A DNA stretch of 64,000 nt from Mycoplasmopsis columbina (GCF_900660685.1 NZ_LR215041.1:558001-622000); one strand, 5' to 3'; shown: positions 1 through 9,328, counted from the first letter of the stretch. Notes: generated by a model from the letters alone, not told the origin. Made by a program: numbers and translations.

Positions 1-2
1 AA

Positions 3-1544
3 GATTTAATTCTTAATAAAGCTCTGTTAAAAAATTCAACAATTTCTCACTCATATCCCCATGATTGAAGAACTCATAAACCTATTTTATTCCGTGGAAC
101 ACCACAATGGTTTGTTTCAATTGACAAAATTAAACGCGAAATCTTAACACAATTGGAAAAAGTTCAAACTTATCCAGAATGAGCTAAAAAAAGATTGACA
201 AATATGATTTCAGAAAGATATGATTGAACAATTTCTCGTCAAAGAACTTGAGGTGTACCAATTATAGTTTTCTATGATGAAAATCAAAAACCGGTTTTAA
301 GAGAAGATATTTTTGACTATGTAATTAAATTAATTGAAGATAATGGTGCTGATATTTGATGATCAAAATCAACAGATGAACTTTTACCAGAAGAATATAG
401 AAATAAAGGTTATACAAGAGAAATGGACATCATGGATGTTTGATTTGATTCAGGATCTACTTCATTTGCAGTTGAAATAGATCCAAGTATTTCTGCTCCA
501 TATGATCTTTATCTAGAAGGAAGCGATCAATATCGTGGATGATTCAACTCATCATTAATTAATTCTGTTGCTTATGCGGGTGTAACTCCATATAAAAATC
601 TTGTCAGCCATGGTTTTGTTCTAGATGCTAAAGGTGAAAAAATGTCAAAATCTAAAGGCAATGTTGTTGATCCTTTAAAAATTATTAAAAAATCAGGAGC
701 TGATATTTTAAGACTTTGAGTAGCTAATAGTGAATATACCAATGACGTGACAATTAGTGATAATATCATTAATCAAAATAGTGAAATTTACAGAAAAATT
801 AGAAATACAATAAAATTTCTTCTCGGAAATTTAAATGGCTTTAAATATGATTCTTCTTTAGAAAGAAAAGGTGTTCATGCCTTTATTAAAGAAGAATTAG
901 AAAAATTCAAAACTGAAATTATTACGGCTTATAATGAATATAAATTTATCAATGTTGTAAAACTATTAAATAATTATGTAGTGAATTTATCAAGTTTTTA
1001 TTTGAATATAACCAAAGATATTCTCTATGTTGAAGAACTTAATTCACAAGAACGTTTAATGACTTTAACTAATTTTTATGAAATTGCAGATTTTATCATT
1101 AAAACTATTGCACCAATTCTTCCAACTACTGCTGAAGATGCATATATGTACTTCAACAAAGAAGACAAAAAAGAATCTGTTCATTTAGAAACTTTTTACA
1201 TTTCTAATGAGGTAAATGAAAAATTAATTCAACAGTGAGAAGACTTCTTTAAGTTAAGAAATGAAATCAACATTAAATTAGAACAAGCTGTGCAAAATGG
1301 ATTAATTAAGAGAACTAATGAAGCAAAAGTCGTTATTAATACTAATAATGAATTTATCAAATCATTAAATTTAAAACAACTTTTGATGGTAGGAATTATT
1401 GAATTTGGTTCAAATACTGAAATACTAACATTTGAGTCAGAAAAATGCCAAAGATGTTGAAATCATTTTCTTCCTTCACAAATTAAAGATGAATTATGTC
1501 CATTGTGTTATGGTATTATTAGTAAAATTAACAAAGAAGTTTAA
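3..1544 (+). CDS. ileS: Isoleucyl-tRNA synthetase, 3' part (start lies outside window)
   Basis: Class I aminoacyl-tRNA synthetase that charges tRNA-Ile in the cytoplasm. The visible 513 residues hold the C-terminal part of the catalytic domain, with the KMSKSKGN nucleotide-binding loop at 639-662, then the helical anticodon-binding domain. The end carries a C-terminal zinc knuckle with two Cys-x2-Cys pairs (KCQRC near 1446 and CPLC near 1500), typical of bacterial IleRS. Several Trp are encoded by TGA. The stop TAA at 1542-1544 is followed after 2 nt by the lspA start, so the two genes are cotranscribed. The 5' half with the HIGH motif lies outside the window. Confidence 0.97.
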
Positions 1545-1546
1545 TT

Positions 1547-2230
1547 ATGGAACAAAAAAACGAAACTAAATTGACCATTTTTCAAAAGCTAAAAGATAAG
1601 TTAGATAAAAAACTTAAAGAAGCAAAAAAAGATCCATATAAATTGGTACTAAAATATGTTATCTTTTTTGCAATTATTACTACTTTAATATTAATTGATC
1701 AATTAACAAAAACATTTATATTTAAATGAAATTCATCACGCACTGGTGGAGCTTGAGAATCAGGTGATCGAACAGATATTACGAATTTAGTAATAATTGG
1801 TTTTAGATCTGTAGGACATAGAGGTGTTACAGTTTTACCGTGAAAAGATAATTTAGCAGTTATTACAATAGTTCAAACATTTAGTATATTAATTGGATTA
1901 GGTTTATTATTTGTACCATTTTTTGCCACTAAAAAAACAGTTATTGTTTTTTCTGCATTTATCTTTGCAGGCAATTTTGGAAATATGTTAGATCGTTTCC
2001 TTTTTGAAGGTGGAATGGTCAAAGATATCTTGTTTGTGCCTTTTTTAGAAAAATGATTAAATAAATCATTAGGAACATTTAATTTTGCTGATGTTTTCAT
2101 TTTATTTGGTGCAATTTCAATTTCAATCTATTTTATAGTATATGAAGTTTTCTTTAAAAATAGTAAACTTAGAGAAAAGAAAAAAGAAAAAAAGAAAGAT
2201 AATAAAGAAAAAGTCGAAAATGAAAATTAA
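1547..2230 (+). CDS. lspA: Lipoprotein signal peptidase II
   Basis: Membrane aspartyl protease that cleaves prolipoprotein signal peptides after lipidation of the Cys. The 227 residues include four hydrophobic segments (first about residues 37-60). The two catalytic Asp lie in GNFGNMLDR (Asp149) and FNFAD (Asp182). It is longer than the usual 150-170 residues because of a Lys-rich N-terminal tail of about 35 residues and a Lys/Glu-rich C-terminal tail of about 25, both probably cytoplasmic. Directly downstream of ileS, as in many Firmicutes and mycoplasmas. The ATG 2 nt after the ileS stop is the only sensible start. Confidence 0.95.
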
Positions 2231-2253
2231 CACACTTTATGGTGTGTTTTTTT
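2229..2253 (+). terminator. Rho-independent terminator of ileS-lspA
   Basis: Stem AACACAC (2229-2235) pairs with GTGTGTT (2242-2248), followed by a T run. It overlaps the lspA stop codon. Confidence 0.8.
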
Positions 2254-2258
2254 AACAA

Positions 2259-2280
2259 AAAAAGAGACAATTGTCTCTTT
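2259..2280 (-). terminator. Terminator of dprA-yitT
   Basis: Perfect 20-nt palindrome AAAGAGACAATTGTCTCTTT (2261-2280). On the minus strand it is followed by a T run and touches the yitT stop codon. Lies back to back with the lspA terminator between convergent genes. Confidence 0.8.
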
Positions 2281-3517
2281 AATCAACAAATTTGGTACTA
2301 AATCTTCCAACAATTGACATAACCGGTTTAATTTTTACTCATAAATTTGAATCAATTGCTTTTAAGTCACGCATTATCGGTTTACTTTCAAGTAAAAGCA
2401 ATGTTGTTTCAATTCTATAAACATTATTTCCAGTATATCCACTTTTGGCTGTATAAATTGTATAAGCATGTCAGTAATTTATTGTTTTAAAGTAAGCTAA
2501 AACTTTTGAAGGATCATTTGTAAAAATTTCCATACTTACTTTTTTGTATTTTGGATAAATAATTCCAACCAAAGTATTAACAATAAAGATATAAAGAAGA
2601 GTTGAAATTTCACGCATTCCAAATATTACACGACTATTTGATAGTACATATTCTTGTGAATATCCGCCTTTGCCATCATCCACCAATTTTATAGTAAATG
2701 AGTGTGAATGTGGTTCAACTAAACCAAAAATCAACAAGAATGTCAAAGTCGTTGTAAATGAAACAATCATTAAAATTGAAGAAATGCTTTTCTTTTTCTT
2801 AGTTGAAAAAAAGTAAGCCACTATATCTGTTCCACCAGTTGATCCTCCGTTTTTTCATGCCACTGCAATGGCAACTCCTAAAAATAAAGAACCAATAATT
2901 CCATTAATAAAAATTGGTCATGTATTCGGATTATCAACTATTAATCCAGGTTTCAATTCAATTCTTGAAGATCAACCAGGTGCCACATCGAAGGCTGTCT
3001 TAATAAATTTTTCAACAGGTTCTAAAGTGAAAACAAAGTTTGTCACTATTTGAAATAACATAAAAGATAATGTTAGCAAAACAAAACTTCGTTTAATTCT
3101 AAATCCAAATAAAAGAAGTAGTGGTATGTTAGCTCCCAAATACATTAAAGCAAAATATTTTTTAATTTCAGGATTATCCTTCAAAAGAGTAACTATTAAT
3201 GTTGGAATACCCGAAACTCCACTTGGTATTGTATCAGCTTTAGATAAAAATGCTAGAACACCAAAATTGAATAATAGTGCAGACAAAAACATAAAAAACA
3301 ATCTACGAATTGTTAAAATTCTATTTTGTTTGCGAACTTTTTTGTCTTTATTATTGATACTTCGATATTGATATTGTGCCATTTTAGTTTGGTTAAGATC
3401 AACTATTTGTTCACCTATAATTTCATTTTTTTTAACTAATTCGCATTTTTTTGATTTTTTGTTAATTGAACAACAAATTTTGTTAAGTGAATTTCCAAAT
3501 CTATCTATAAGTTTCAT
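2279..3517 (-). CDS. YitT family membrane protein (DUF161/DUF2179)
   Basis: 412-residue integral membrane protein of the YitT family. The N-terminal about 70 residues are charged and cytoplasmic and contain a Cys-rich patch (KICCSINKKSKKCEL). A membrane region with about five or six hydrophobic helices follows. The family signature GGSTGGTDI lies near residue 228. The C-terminal soluble part (about residues 330-412) matches DUF2179. Substrate and function of the family are not established; a transport role is only guessed at. The stop is the TAA at 2279-2281, inside the palindromic terminator. The gene starts 41 nt after dprA, suggesting one transcript. Confidence 0.85.
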
Positions 3518-3558
3518 AGTGAAAATTATATTATTAAGTTATTTTTTTAGTAATAAAT

Positions 3559-4293
3559 TTAGTAATATAAAACATCACCAACATGAGTAATTAAATTAGC
3601 ACCATTTTTAATTAGATAATTATTTCCATCATCATAATTTAACCCTGGATAACAATAGACTTCTTTTCCCATGTCTGTAAAACAAGAGGCTAAATTAATT
3701 ATTCCAGATTTTTCTTTTGAACTATAAATAATTAAAAATTTGGCTAACCAACTTATTAAAATATTTCTTTCTTTGAATCTTGTCTTTTCAGGATGACTTT
3801 CAGGAGGATAAATTGATAAATAAAGTTCATTAGGATAAATTTTTTCATCTTTGTTATAAAGTAAACCGTGAGGTAATAAATGAATAATTTTTCCATTAGC
3901 TTTTCTTCATTTTTCAATTATTTGTTTATCTAAATTTTTAAAATTCGTGGTTATTAAAACATATTTTTTAACTAAGTCTTTTATGGATAAATTTATATTT
4001 GTCAGCACTTGAATATTTTCTAAATCACCTGTTAAACAGATTTTTTGGGATTTTAGAAGTTCAATATTTCCTTGATAAAAAATGAGTAAAGGAGATGTTG
4101 GAAATTCTTTAAGTTCTGATGGAAAATTTTCATCAAAAACAGTCAAATAAGAAATTCCTTTAATTTCTATATCTAATATTTTTTCATTAAGTTGCATCAT
4201 GTTGTCAATTTTTTCTTTATCAATAATTGCTTTATGAATTTTTCTTGCATCTCCGTTATATTTATAAGTTAAATAAAGTAAAATGTTTTTCAT
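3559..4293 (-). CDS. dprA: DNA processing protein DprA/Smf, degenerate short form
   Basis: 244 residues resembling the Rossmann-like core of DprA/Smf, the protein that loads RecA on incoming single-stranded DNA. The C-terminal half is the clearer match: SERN-like ERNILISWLAKFLIIYSS, then KSGIINLA, then a GREV-like GKEVYCYPG and an LIKNGANLI block. The GSR motif expected near residue 85 is replaced by KICLTGDLEN, and no C-terminal winged-helix domain is present. No other competence genes are nearby. It may be a degenerate or repurposed copy. Probably cotranscribed with the yitT-family gene. Confidence 0.75.
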
Positions 4294-4330
4294 ACTTTAA
4301 TAATTGAAAATTCTCTTTTATGTCTAAAAA

Positions 4331-4369
4331 AAAGAAAAAAAGAAAAAAAGTCAACAAAGTTGACTTTTT
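4331..4369 (-). terminator. Terminator of rplU-rpmA
   Basis: Stem AAAAAGTCAAC (4345-4355) and GTTGACTTTTT (4359-4369), loop AAA. On the minus strand it is followed by a long T-rich tract (4326-4349 read as A on plus). Confidence 0.85.
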
Positions 4370-4371
4370 AA

Positions 4372-4632
4372 TTAGTTTTGTTTTTCTGAATATACAGAGG
4401 CATATGTACGATTTCTACGTTTTTCGAATTTTACATATCCTTCAATTAAAGCATATAAAGTGTCATCTTTTCCAATACCAACATTGTTACCTGGGAAAAT
4501 TTTAGTTCCTCTTTGACGGAATATAATTGATCCCGCTGTACAAAATTGACCATCACCTAATTTAATACCTAATCTTTGGCCACGACTATCACGGCCGTTT
4601 CTAGTAGACCCACCGGCTTTTGTTTTTGCCAT
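4372..4632 (-). CDS. rpmA: Ribosomal protein L27
   Basis: 86-residue large-subunit protein whose N-terminus reaches the peptidyl-transferase centre. It begins [16 protein letters not shown], so it starts directly at the mature sequence. It lacks the roughly 9-residue N-terminal extension that Firmicutes remove with the Prp protease. The core GDSL27 block ([26 protein letters not shown]) is intact. Only 12 nt separate it from rplU, so there is no room for the prp/ysxB gene that usually sits between them, which agrees with the missing extension. Confidence 0.97.
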   Translation of the reverse strand: MAKTKAGGSTRNGRDSRGQRLGIKLGDGQFCTAGSIIFRQRGTKIFPGNNVGIGKDDTLYALIEGYVKFEKRRNRTYASVYSEKQN

Positions 4633-4644
4633 GTTTTATACTTC

Positions 4645-4944
4645 CTATCCTAAGATTTGTTTAATTTCTACACGTGTATAAGGTTGACGGTGTCCCAATT
4701 TTCTCTTGTGTGTTGATTTTGCATTGTGACGGTAAACAACAATTTTTTTTGCTTTACCTTGTTTTTGAATAACACCTACTACTTTTGCTTTTTCAAGATA
4801 TGGTTGACCAATTTTATCATTTACTAATAAAACTTTGTCGAAAGTAACGTTGTCACCTTCTTGACCTTCAATTTTTTCAATAAAAATTGTTTGGCCTTCT
4901 TTAACTAAAAGTTGTTTGCCTCCAGTTTGGATAATAGCGAACAT
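4645..4944 (-). CDS. rplU: Ribosomal protein L21
   Basis: 99-residue 50S protein beginning MFAIIQTGGKQ, the family-typical N-terminus. The start at 4944 is chosen over an in-frame ATG 27 nt upstream because a strong AGGAGG lies a few nt before 4944 (minus strand AGGAGGTTTTAGCATG) and the extra residues do not match the family. First gene of the rplU-rpmA operon. The 5' leader is about 90 nt and can fold (separate entry). Confidence 0.97.
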   Translation of the reverse strand: MFAIIQTGGKQLLVKEGQTIFIEKIEGQEGDNVTFDKVLLVNDKIGQPYLEKAKVVGVIQKQGKAKKIVVYRHNAKSTHKRKLGHRQPYTRVEIKQILG

Positions 4945-5043
4945 GCTAAAACCTCCTGTTTTGTGGCTCATCTTTAAGGTGATAACTTTAAGTTATACTT
5001 AAACCTTTTTAGAATGGTTACAAAAAGTAACATTGCTATTATA
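4945..5043 (-). promoter_or_regulatory. Promoter and structured leader of rplU-rpmA
   Basis: A consensus -10 box TATAAT lies on the minus strand at 5038-5043. The leader contains GTTAC-N5-GTAAC and a two-tier stem: TTAAGT (4988-4993) with ACTTAA (4997-5002), enclosed by AAGGT (4976-4980) with ACCTT (5003-5007). Firmicutes carry an L21 leader element here. Whether this is a homolog or only an analog is inference. Confidence 0.5.
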
Positions 5044-5082
5044 ATACATTCGCTATTTTTTTATATTAATAATATTTATATT

Positions 5083-5325
5083 TTAGTATGCTAAATAAAT
5101 CATTTTTGGTTCTTTTGGAATAGATGAATTATTGTCTCATTTTAATGAATAATCCTTACTTTTAATTTCACCTTGTTTTGATCCAAACATTTTAACAATA
5201 TTTGCTATTGAAGAAATTCCACTAAAAACTACTGGTGCAACAGTAAGAAGAGTTCCTAAAAAAGATCCTCCATAAGTATTTAATTCTTCCTCTTTGGTTA
5301 AGGGTGTTAAATTATATTTATCTAT
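5083..5325 (-). CDS. Small peptide with double-glycine-like leader, non-AUG start
   Basis: No ATG, GTG or TTG fits, yet an 80-codon open frame (one TGA Trp) runs to TAA at 5083 behind an excellent AAAGGAGG Shine-Dalgarno. The best start is ATA at 5323-5325 (8 nt from GGAGG); ATC at 5326-5328 is the alternative. The sequence reads IDKYNLTPLTKEEELNTYGG, then a hydrophobic glycine-containing segment (SFLGTLLTVAPVVFSGISSI), then a polar tail ending MIYLAY. The first 20 residues resemble bacteriocin/pheromone GG leaders (Leu-12, Thr-11, Glu-8, Gly-2, Gly-1), although the -7 residue is Glu rather than hydrophobic. It stands alone between grpE and rplU. Family not recognised; a secreted peptide is inference. 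Confidence 0.6.
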
Positions 5326-5380
5326 GATTTTTGCCTCCTTTCATATGAATAATTACTTTTTTAGCTAGAAGTCAAAAAAA

Positions 5381-5415
5381 TAAAAAAACTAAACATTTGT
5401 TTATTGCTTAGTTTT
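5381..5415 (-). terminator. Terminator of hrcA-grpE
   Basis: Arms AAAACTAA (5385-5392) and TTAGTTTT (5408-5415) enclose the last codons of grpE. The minus strand continues into T7. It separates grpE from the small peptide gene. Confidence 0.6.
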
Positions 5416-6291
5416 CATTTTTTTATTTTTCTTATTTTCTTTTGTCTTAGCTTTTTCATCACTATATTTTGAAGCTACAACTAAAGCTGGTTTAATAACT
5501 CTATCATAAAGTTTAAAACCATTTTGATTGACTTTTAAAATTGTATTAGGCTTTAAATCATCATTTACAACTTGTTCAATAATTTTAGATGTTTCGGGAT
5601 CAAATTCAGTATTTAAAGATGGTTGAAATTCAGTAATCCCATGATTGTTCAAAGAATTTTCTAACATTCCCAGAACCATTTTAAATCCCATTAAATAATT
5701 TTTAACTTCTTGACTACTACTATTTTCACCCGCATTTATAGCCATTTTTAAAGTTCCATAAGGATTTGTGAAATCCTCAACAAATTTTTGTAATGAATAT
5801 TTTTTTATATTATCTAATTCTTCTTTTGGTAAAGTTAATCGCTCAACAACTTGTGCTTCTTTAGCTTTTTTAACATCATTTAAAGCTAATTTTAACTGTT
5901 CTTCAACATGTTGTAATTCTTTTGTTTTATTTTGAAAATTTAAATCTTTTATTGCAATATCATTTTTTGCTTTTTTAAGTTCAGCACTTAATTGTATAAA
6001 TTCTGCTGTTTTATAGTCTAAAAGTGAAATGACAAATTTTATTTTTTTACCCTTTAATTCTTCTATTAAAACATCCTTAGAAAATTGATATTCTAATTCT
6101 ATATTTTCTTTTAAGGGCTTATTTATAAGTAAAAAAGGAATAATTTCTGTTTCATCTTTTTGGTCAGTTATAGTAAAAAGATAATTATTTTGTTTTAAAC
6201 TATCTATTTCATTATTATTTTCATCAAAAGCAGTTAAATTAATTTTGACTAAATCATCTTTTTTAAAGCTAAATAAATTTAAATGATTCAT
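5401..6291 (-). CDS. grpE: GrpE nucleotide exchange factor with N-terminal extension
   Basis: Exchanges ADP for ATP on DnaK. At 296 residues it is about 100 longer than usual GrpE. Residues about 160-280 are the conserved part: long helix, then YSLQKFVEDFTNPYGTLK, GFKMVLGMLENSL, then the beta domain with FDP and NTILKVNQNGFKLYDRVIKPALV. Residues about 105-155 are coiled coil. Residues 1-100 are not GrpE-like. Their pattern (DLVKINLTAFDENNNEID, IIPFLL, VLIEELKGKKIKFVI) resembles the FKBP-type domain of trigger factor. The C-terminus is a Lys-rich tail. It starts 4 nt after the hrcA stop, so they form one operon under CIRCE. Confidence 0.9.
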   Translation of the reverse strand: MNHLNLFSFKKDDLVKINLTAFDENNNEIDSLKQNNYLFTITDQKDETEIIPFLLINKPLKENIELEYQFSKDVLIEELKGKKIKFVISLLDYKTAEFIQLSAELKKAKNDIAIKDLNFQNKTKELQHVEEQLKLALNDVKKAKEAQVVERLTLPKEELDNIKKYSLQKFVEDFTNPYGTLKMAINAGENSSSQEVKNYLMGFKMVLGMLENSLNNHGITEFQPSLNTEFDPETSKIIEQVVNDDLKPNTILKVNQNGFKLYDRVIKPALVVASKYSDEKAKTKENKKNKKMKTKQ

Positions 6292-6294
6292 ATT

Positions 6295-7320
6295 TTATTT
6301 CTCCTTTTTATTTTCGTTTTTGTTATTTATTAAATCCTCTAGCATTTGAATTGCTGCTAAGGATTGATTATAATTCATTCTATTAGTACCTACAACTGCA
6401 ATTTCTTTGATTTTATTGTCATAAGAAATTTTTTTGCTTATGAACGCACTATTATCTTCACGAATTGAAATTTTAATATTTGTATCATCTTCATTGAATT
6501 CAGATTCGATTGTTTCTCAAATAGATTTGTTTTCGATTAATTCCAAAATTTTGATCAAATCAGGACGTTTAATATCACTTGCTAAAATGATTTGGTCTTT
6601 TCCATAAACTTTGTTTTGATTAACCACTTCAAAATTAAAAACATTTTGAACAAAATTTTGTAACAATGTTTCATAGTTTTTAATTCCTGCAGCTAAAAAA
6701 GGAATTAAATTTTTTGCTGTGTTTCCCAATTCAACAATTGGCGTGTCAATTAATCTTTCTTTAAAAATTCTAATCGCAACTTTTAGATCATTCAAATTAA
6801 TTAAAGACGGATCTACTTCAATTTTTTTAGAAACAACTTCACCACTAGAAACAACTAAAACAATAGTTGCTTCATATTCAGTTAGGGGAACTAATTGAAT
6901 AGATTTCAAAGTATCTTCTTCATTAGTTTTTGAAGTTACTAAAGTAATTCCCATCATTTCACTTACTCTTTTAGCAGCTTCATCTAAAATTACGTCAATG
7001 TTAGCTCTTCTCTTTGCAAAAAGATCTTTTAATTTTTCTTTTAAAAAATCTTCGTTATATTCTACTAAATATTTAGCATAGTATGCATAACCTTTATTAG
7101 AAGGAATTCTTCCACTTGAAACATGATTTTTAATCAAATAACCTTTTTCTTCTAAATCACTCATTACATATCTAACTTTTGCAGAAGACATTTTTAGGTT
7201 ATATTTTTTTACTAACATTTCAGAGCCCACAGCTTCACCAAGTTCAACATAAGTGTCAATGATATACTTTAAAATTAATTTACGATCTTCTTTAAGATCT
7301 TTAATATCAAAATTTGTCAT
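6295..7320 (-). CDS. hrcA: Heat-inducible transcription repressor HrcA
   Basis: 341-residue repressor that binds CIRCE and is kept active by GroEL in other Firmicutes. The N-terminal winged helix (residues 1-75) includes RKLILKYIIDTYVELGEAVGS and VRYVMSDLEEKGYL. The GAF-like and dimerisation domains follow, with C-terminal IAVVGTNRMNYNQ, the conserved HrcA end motif. One TGA Trp interrupts the frame at codon 268. First gene of hrcA-grpE, with a CIRCE element just upstream, so it should repress itself. Confidence 0.95.
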
Positions 7321-7340
7321 GTTCTAATTATAATAAAAAA

Positions 7341-7368
7341 TTAGCAATCTAGGTAATTAGAGTGCTAA
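7341..7368. promoter_or_regulatory. CIRCE operator of hrcA-grpE
   Basis: TTAGCAATC (7341-7349) and GAGTGCTAA (7360-7368) match the CIRCE consensus TTAGCACTC-N9-GAGTGCTAA with one mismatch. The spacer is 10 nt, one longer than consensus. Lies 20-48 nt before the hrcA start. Confidence 0.85.
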
Positions 7369-7375
7369 TTTTTTA

Positions 7376-8356
7376 TTAAATGTATCTATGTTTTTTTGAT
7401 GAATGTTTTGTTAAGTATTGTTTTTTCAAAATGTTAATTACATTGTATATTGGTGTTAACACAATAATATAAAGCGGAATAGAAACAATTGATTTGATAA
7501 CCATTGGAATTGCTGTTACTGCAAAATCACTACCGTATGTTTTTAGTCTGAAATTTTTTCTATTAGTATAAAAAATATTGTAGTAATTAATTCAAGCAAC
7601 TGGTCCCATAATTCATCTAAAGATCATGACAACAACTGAAACTATTGTAAAAATAAATAAATAATTAACGTATTTCTGATCTCTTTTAATTAAATACAAT
7701 GTTAGTAAAATAACAAAAACTATTGCTCCAAAAATAAAATAGAATGTTAAAGCAGATATAACAAATGTTTTGCTCAACGTTAAATCTCTTGAAATTTTAA
7801 TAGAGCCATCTTCTGGTTTTAATTTTTGTAGATAAACTGCAACTATAATAAAAAAAGTGGCTAAAAAAATTAAATATGAAAATGTTCATCTTAGAATATC
7901 TAATAAATTTTTAAATTTACTTTTTTCATCTTTTTTATAAGTAAATAAATATGAAAAAATTGCAGAAAATAATGAAATTAACGGTGGAATTATTGCATAA
8001 AGTCAAAATCAAGTTGCAAAAGAACCCGTAATTGCTAACACAAGACTATCACCTAAAATTGATAAAAGAGGGCCTTTTCAAAATCCAAAAATTACTCCGT
8101 AAAAAATATAAAAAATAAATTCAATTTCAATTGGGAAAATTTTTAAAAATGTATACTTAGCAATTCACATTGTTATTATCTGAAGGGCAAGAAAAATTCC
8201 CATAATTGCCACATCAAAAACTGTAATTCTTTGCGATCTCCTTACCATTGCAAGAATTTGAAAAAACGATTTTTTCGAATCTCTAGATTCACTTTCTTGA
8301 TCATCAGTTTTATTAATTGTTGATGATGCTTTTTTATTGCTGTATTTGTTTTTCAT
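7376..8356 (-). CDS. ECF-transporter S-component-like membrane protein
   Basis: 326 residues with a charged Ser/Lys/Asp-rich cytoplasmic N-terminus (about 45 residues), then six or more hydrophobic segments. The first helix block (ITVFDVAIMGIFLALQIIT) and the following IEIEFIFYIFYGVIFGFWKGPLL resemble the substrate-binding S subunit of energy-coupling-factor vitamin transporters. The C-terminus is basic (KKQYLTKHSSKKHRY). The ligand cannot be read from the sequence and no EcfA/EcfT genes are in the window; group II ECF S components commonly sit apart. Three or more TGA Trp. The start ATG at 8356 is 45 nt upstream of the first basic cluster. Confidence 0.65.
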
Positions 8357-8402
8357 AGCGCCTTATTATAAGCGGATTTGAATAAAAAAAATATTAAAAA
8401 AA

Positions 8403-9218
8403 TTAATTTTCTTTAATATTTACTAATTCAATTTTATTATTCTCTTTGTCAATGGTATTAAATTCCATAACAACTGCATTAAATTGCGATTTATTTTTAG
8501 AAGTTACAAAACGTCTATTTTTGCCGTATCTCATTTTTTCATAGACTTCTTCGAAATTGGCGCCTATAGCAGAATCCATTGGTCCGCACATCCCGGCATC
8601 AGTTACATAACATGTTTTTCGTGGCAAAATATGTGCGTCATTAGTTTGAACATGTGTATGAGTTCCGGCTAGTCCATCAATTTTGCCATCTAAATATAAA
8701 GCTAAAACATATTTTTCACTTGTTGTTTCAGCATGAAAATCAACAAAATTAAAATCTGTTTTTTCTTCATAATTTAAAATGCTATCTATACAATCGAAAA
8801 AATTGTCAGCATAGTCCTGATTTCATGGAGTAAGAAGCTTGTTAAAAGTTATACCCATAAGAGAAGTAATTCTCAAAGATATATCTTCTTTTACTTTAAC
8901 AATAATGCTTCCTTGTCCTGCATAACCTTTTGAAACATTTGCCGGTCTTACAATATCACTGTTATTAATTATTGTTAAAATGTTTTCATTGGCTCAAACA
9001 TGATTACCTAAAGTAATAGCATTAACACCGGCAACTTTTAATTTTATATAGTCGCTTTCAGTTAAACCTTTTCTTCCAGAAACATTTTCACCTTGTGCAA
9101 TGACGTAGTCTATTTCTTTTTCTTTAACTAAAGATGGTAAAAGTTTCTGAACTATTTTTATTCCCGGTTCACCAAAGATATCTCCAATGAATAAAATTTT
9201 TATTTTTTTGTTTTGCAT
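8403..9218 (-). CDS. ymdB: YmdB family metallophosphoesterase
   Basis: 271 residues of the TIGR00282/YmdB family, binuclear metal phosphodiesterases that hydrolyse 2',3'-cyclic nucleotides in Bacillus subtilis. Metal-binding motifs in order: FIGDIFGEPG (Asp15 region), GENVSGRKG, TLGNHVW, NFVDFHAETTSEK, and GTHTHVQTNDAHILP, then TDAGMCGP. All expected motifs are present, so activity is likely. Length matches the family (about 265). Divergent from whiA across a 110-nt gap. Its cellular role in mycoplasmas is not established. Confidence 0.92.
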
Positions 9219-9270
9219 ATTTCTTTTCTACATTCATTTAAAAACGAATTTATAAGTCAGTAATTATTAA

Positions 9271-9276
9271 TATAAT
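9271..9276 (+). promoter_or_regulatory. Putative -10 box for whiA-holA
   Basis: Consensus TATAAT about 53 nt upstream of the whiA ATG, in the intergenic region divergent from ymdB. No clear -35, as is common in mycoplasmas. Confidence 0.45.
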
Positions 9277-9328
9277 TGTATAACTAACTAAGAAATTAAT
9301 TTAAATTAACTTAAAATTAGAGGCATTT

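Noticed and set aside
4320-4505. Plus-strand frame beginning with a Lys-rich start
   Set aside because: It reads the poly-A side of the rpmA terminator and then antisense to rpmA; no RBS or family match.
5330-5352. ATG just before the small peptide gene (frame MKGGKNHR)
   Set aside because: It overlaps the Shine-Dalgarno and stops after eight codons in a different frame; it cannot be the peptide's start.
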